This document shows, piece by piece, positions 62,520 to 64,000 of a stretch of DNA of 64,000 nucleotides. Each line of letters starts with the position of its first letter. The first letter of the stretch is position 1. The notes under the pieces are model-generated. The model was not told the origin of the DNA, searched no databases, and saw nothing but the letters and a program-made list of their open reading frames with translations. A program made the position numbers and the translations under genes. Source of the stretch: Tetrapyrgos nigripes. Taxonomy: Eukaryota > Basidiomycota > Agaricomycetes > Agaricales > Campanellaceae. The stretch lies in contig JAACJM010000109.1 of the NCBI GenBank assembly GCA_013368315.1, forward strand, positions 124,001 to 188,000, in the 5' to 3' direction.

Positions 62520-64000
62520 TCATATCAGGTTTGGTGGGCGATACACTTCAGGGTGTTGTTGATGAAAGGTTTTGATCATCTCCTTTAATTTTGTTAACCC
62601 TGACGCTGGTTCCCATGAATTCTCTGAGTCAGTGTAGTCTAACCATTTGACTAAATATTGTACTCCCCGATGATTTCTAGTTGGCTTTGAATCCAAGATT
62701 GCTTCGACATCATATTCGTTGTCTTCAGGAAGTAATTCTGCTGGTTCACCTGGGTAGTTCACTCCATGAGCTTCAGTTTCTCTGTATGGTGATAGAAGTG
62801 AAGCATGGAAGACCAGATGGATCCACCAGTGTTCGGTAGTTTGAGATGGTAGTTGACCTCACTGATTACATCAGTGATTTCACACTACCCCTGGGGCTTT
62901 ATTTTAGCCAAAAGAAACATAAGAAACAAGCAAAACTATCTTATTTAACATTTAAATACTTTTTACAGAAAGAACTTGTTTGCCACTCAATATTTGGTTT
63001 GATTGCGACACAAGATTCTTTAACTTTCTGATGCCACTAAAGCATTGCTTTGCCACACATAATTGAAGAGATTTACCATATAAGACCTTTATAAATTTAT
63101 GTCTATAGTATCTCAAGTTGTCATGATTGGTTAAGATTTCGATAGTATGTGGTCCACCTTCAAGGTAGTGTCACCAGGCTTCTAACCTGCATATGATTGC
63201 CAATAATTCCTTATTGTGAATGTCGTAGTTCCGCTCAGTTTCAGATAAAGCTTTCGATAGATACGTGACTGGGTGCCATTTGTCATCAAGTCCTTGCTGT
63301 TGTAGGATACCTCCTGTAGCATAATCTGATGTATGGTTTAGAATAATCAGGCATTAAAAGGACTGGTGAAGATGTGAACACATCTTTGAGTGCCTGAAAG
63401 GCTCTTTCTGTTTCATTTGACCATTTCCATGGTTGATCCTTTTTTGTGAGGCTGAAGAGTGGTCAAGCGACTTTAGAGAAATCACATATGAAATGATGAT
63501 AGAAGTTTCTGAACCCCAGGAATGACTGCACGTCCTTGACATTACGTGGGATTGGCCATTTAGTGATGCCTTCAACTTTGACTGGGTCCATAGCCAATGT
63601 ATTATGGGAAACAATGAGGCCTAAAAATTCCACTGAATCGGTTTTGAAGGTACATTTATCTGGTTTGGCATATAAATTGTTTTCCCGGAGTCATGCAAGT
63701 ACTTGTTTGACCATATGTTGATGTTCTTCCAAAGACTCTGTAAATATCAGAATGTCATCCATATAGATAATGACTTTCCCAGAATCAATAAGGTCCTTGA
63801 AAAGAGTATTCATCATTGCTTGGAAAGTAGAAGGAGAATTCATGAGGCCGAAGAACATCACCGTTGGTTCAAAAAGGCTGCTTTCCATTCATCTGCTTCT
63901 TTTATCTGCACATTATTATATCCCCATCTGAGATCGATCTTTGAAAAGATTCGTGCTCCCTTGAGTTTGTCTATGAGTTCTGATATCAGTGGTAAAGGGT
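62520..64000 (-). pseudogene. Ty3/gypsy element C pol remnant, integrase lost
   Basis: Runs in from the right edge. 64,000 to about 63,350 is reverse transcriptase with [35 protein letters not shown] and the catalytic box YMDD in VIIYMDDILIFTE, followed by RNase H traces (NYDIHNKELLAIICRLEAW near 63,200). Frameshifts and stops are frequent, for example after EWKAAF near 63,880. From about 63,100 to 62,780 the sequence is foreign to pol. At 62,762-62,520 an intact chromodomain reappears (EYDVEAILDSKP ... VQYLVKWLDYTDSENSWEPA), ending the polyprotein. The whole integrase between RNase H and chromodomain is absent. Confidence 0.8.
62780..63100. other. Unidentified insert within element C, with small palindrome
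   Basis: AT-rich segment in the place of the integrase gene. It contains a 7-bp-arm palindrome (CACTGATTACATCAGTG, 62,860-62,876). It may be a small insertion or a replacement left by internal deletion; I could not define its ends. Confidence 0.4.

Overview
The window looks like a stretch of a basidiomycete nuclear chromosome, most likely a mushroom-forming agaricomycete. Host genes are split by many 50-70 nt introns with GTRNGT-type donors, TACTAAC-like branch sites and YAG acceptors. Gene content fits: F-box/LRR-like proteins, an Sfp1-type split zinc-finger protein, a three-repeat Myb, a secreted chitin-deacetylase pair, an Acr3 permease, and chromodomain Ty3/gypsy elements. I see no bacterial-style operons, CRISPR arrays or rRNA genes.

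Layout. 1-11,060 is a nested transposon block. A decayed Tc1/mariner copy abuts a plus-strand Ty3/gypsy element (protease piece at 834 to about 1,290; RT-RNaseH-integrase-chromodomain at 7,435-10,469; 3' LTR from 10,498). That element is split by a minus-strand Ty3/gypsy element of another lineage (about 1,240-7,434). From 11,234 to 33,916 lies a gene-rich stretch: a tiny secreted Cys-rich protein, a coiled-coil/IRG-like GTPase, a DUF1275 membrane protein, an IucA/IucC siderophore synthetase, an F-box protein, an intronless Rnl2-like RNA ligase, an Acr3 arsenite permease, a Myb protein and a second F-box protein. 33.9-37.4 kb is gene-poor and carries a gutted tRNA-Leu. From 37,370 to 59,283 are a CCDC137-like nuclear protein, a tandem pair of CE4 deacetylases, a full-length ABCC transporter, the Sfp1-like factor, an NTF2/SnoaL-like protein and an F-box-like gene with a premature stop. 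From about 59.3 kb to the right edge repeats return: a non-coding stretch, a candidate non-autonomous element, and a third Ty3/gypsy remnant that has lost its integrase.

Functional threads. Several host genes touch metals or xenobiotics (NIS siderophore synthetase, Acr3, ABCC), but they are independent genes with their own promoters and nothing shows co-regulation. The most interesting single genes are the fungal IRG-like GTPase fused to a long coiled coil, the intronless RNA ligase, the NIS siderophore synthetase, and a 57-residue secreted Cys-rich protein encoded on the reverse strand across two introns. Two otherwise well-conserved genes (DUF1275, Acr3) each need a one-base correction to read through; these are real lesions or assembly errors. 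Exon models were built by hand from splice signals and reading phase. Where I say the phase closes, the summed exon length is a multiple of three; no transcript data were available.
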